Source: Eubacterium limosum (lineage in GTDB: Bacteria > Bacillota > Clostridia > Eubacteriales > Eubacteriaceae). From it: DNA of 64,000 nt. Location of the stretch: the NCBI RefSeq assembly GCF_000807675.2, contig NZ_CP019962.1, forward strand, positions 2,294,001-2,358,000, given 5' to 3'. Made by a program: the position numbers and the translations under genes. Position 1 is the first letter of the stretch; each line of letters begins with the position of its first letter. A model generated the notes under the pieces. The model saw nothing but the letters and a program-made list of their open reading frames with translations, ran no database searches and was not told the DNA's origin. Of the stretch, positions 63,919-64,000 are shown one piece after another.

Positions 63919-64000
63919 ATGAGTGAAGCGTATATTAATCTGACAGCCGAAAACCTGGACAGCCAGCATGTGTGCTGTGCCATAGCCGACAAAAAGCACC
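63919..64000 (+). CDS. YoaP-like GNAT acetyltransferase (partial, N-terminus only)
   Basis: A frame with GGGAGG at 63907-63912 begins MSEAYINLTAENLDSQHVCC then AIADKKH and runs off the right edge. This start (INLTAENL..xHxCCAIxDKK) is what I recall for YoaP-type GNAT proteins. Only 27 codons are visible, so the assignment is tentative. Confidence 0.55.
   Translation, partial: MSEAYINLTAENLDSQHVCCAIADKKH

Noticed and set aside
1-64000. tRNA, rRNA, CRISPR array, prophage or complete insertion sequence
   Set aside because: None was recognised on either strand; repeated elements are limited to hairpins, the 225-bp repeat and short duplications.

Overview
The window looks like chromosome of an anaerobic Bacillota (Clostridia), most likely an acetogen or fermenter of the Eubacterium limosum type. 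This is an inference from gene content: stand-alone ferredoxins and a flavodoxin-ferredoxin protein, a molybdenum/tungsten-cofactor operon, nickel-pincer-nucleotide genes, a 2,4-diaminopentanoate dehydrogenase-like enzyme, a DUF1638 protein, consensus sigma-A promoters, AGGAGG ribosome sites and many intrinsic terminators. I see no rRNA, tRNA, CRISPR array, prophage or complete insertion sequence.

Layout. 1-7 kb: partial DUF1638 gene, small proteins, a lipoprotein, a LysR-type DNA-binding domain without its sensor domain, an EAL phosphodiesterase behind a long structured leader, a regulator with two GntR DNA-binding domains, and a TetR regulator. 7-10 kb: DegV protein, a FetAB-type ABC exporter, a CMD-fold protein. 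10-15.5 kb: seven-gene operon (sugar aminotransferase, ATP-grasp, GT2, two SMR proteins, tiny membrane protein, GT-C-like protein) built like an Arn glycolipid-modification cassette. 15.6-25 kb: nitroreductase, dehydrogenases, a two-component/ABC module interrupted by a 225-bp repeat, ybaK. 24-28 kb: SorC-controlled dehydrogenase and FGGY kinase. 28-30.7 kb: RnlA-like HEPN protein plus a PHP phosphoesterase. 30.7-40 kb: lipoprotein amidohydrolase, the moeA-moeA2-moaA-moaC-MOSC operon, a histidine kinase/response regulator pair. 40-47.3 kb: an AT-rich island with a galactitol-type PTS, SDR, SIS isomerase and epimerase, bordered by an AraC pseudogene and a 32-bp perfect palindrome at one end and a leader-peptide attenuator at the other. 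47.4-50.7 kb: operon of six exported proteins, four of them related, one carrying an NPxTG sorting signal. 50.8-58 kb: PadR/MATE, ferredoxin-nitroreductase/ArsR/EFR1, LysE/XRE-cupin, GNAT, rsgA. 58-63 kb: HxlR regulator and an operon holding a separate LarC2 domain, a 594-residue protein I do not recognise, LarB and LarC1. The end holds an Rpn/PD-(D/E)XK protein and the start of a YoaP-like acetyltransferase.

The best candidates for undescribed biology are the nickel-pincer-nucleotide locus with its unknown large protein and split LarC, the exported-protein operon with its attenuator-like leader and duplicated operator, the Arn-like cassette with an ATP-grasp enzyme, the 13-codon leader peptide ahead of the PTS operon, the structured leader of the EAL gene and the orphan RnlA-like toxin. 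A family of near-identical terminator hairpins and a MITE-like repeat run through the window.
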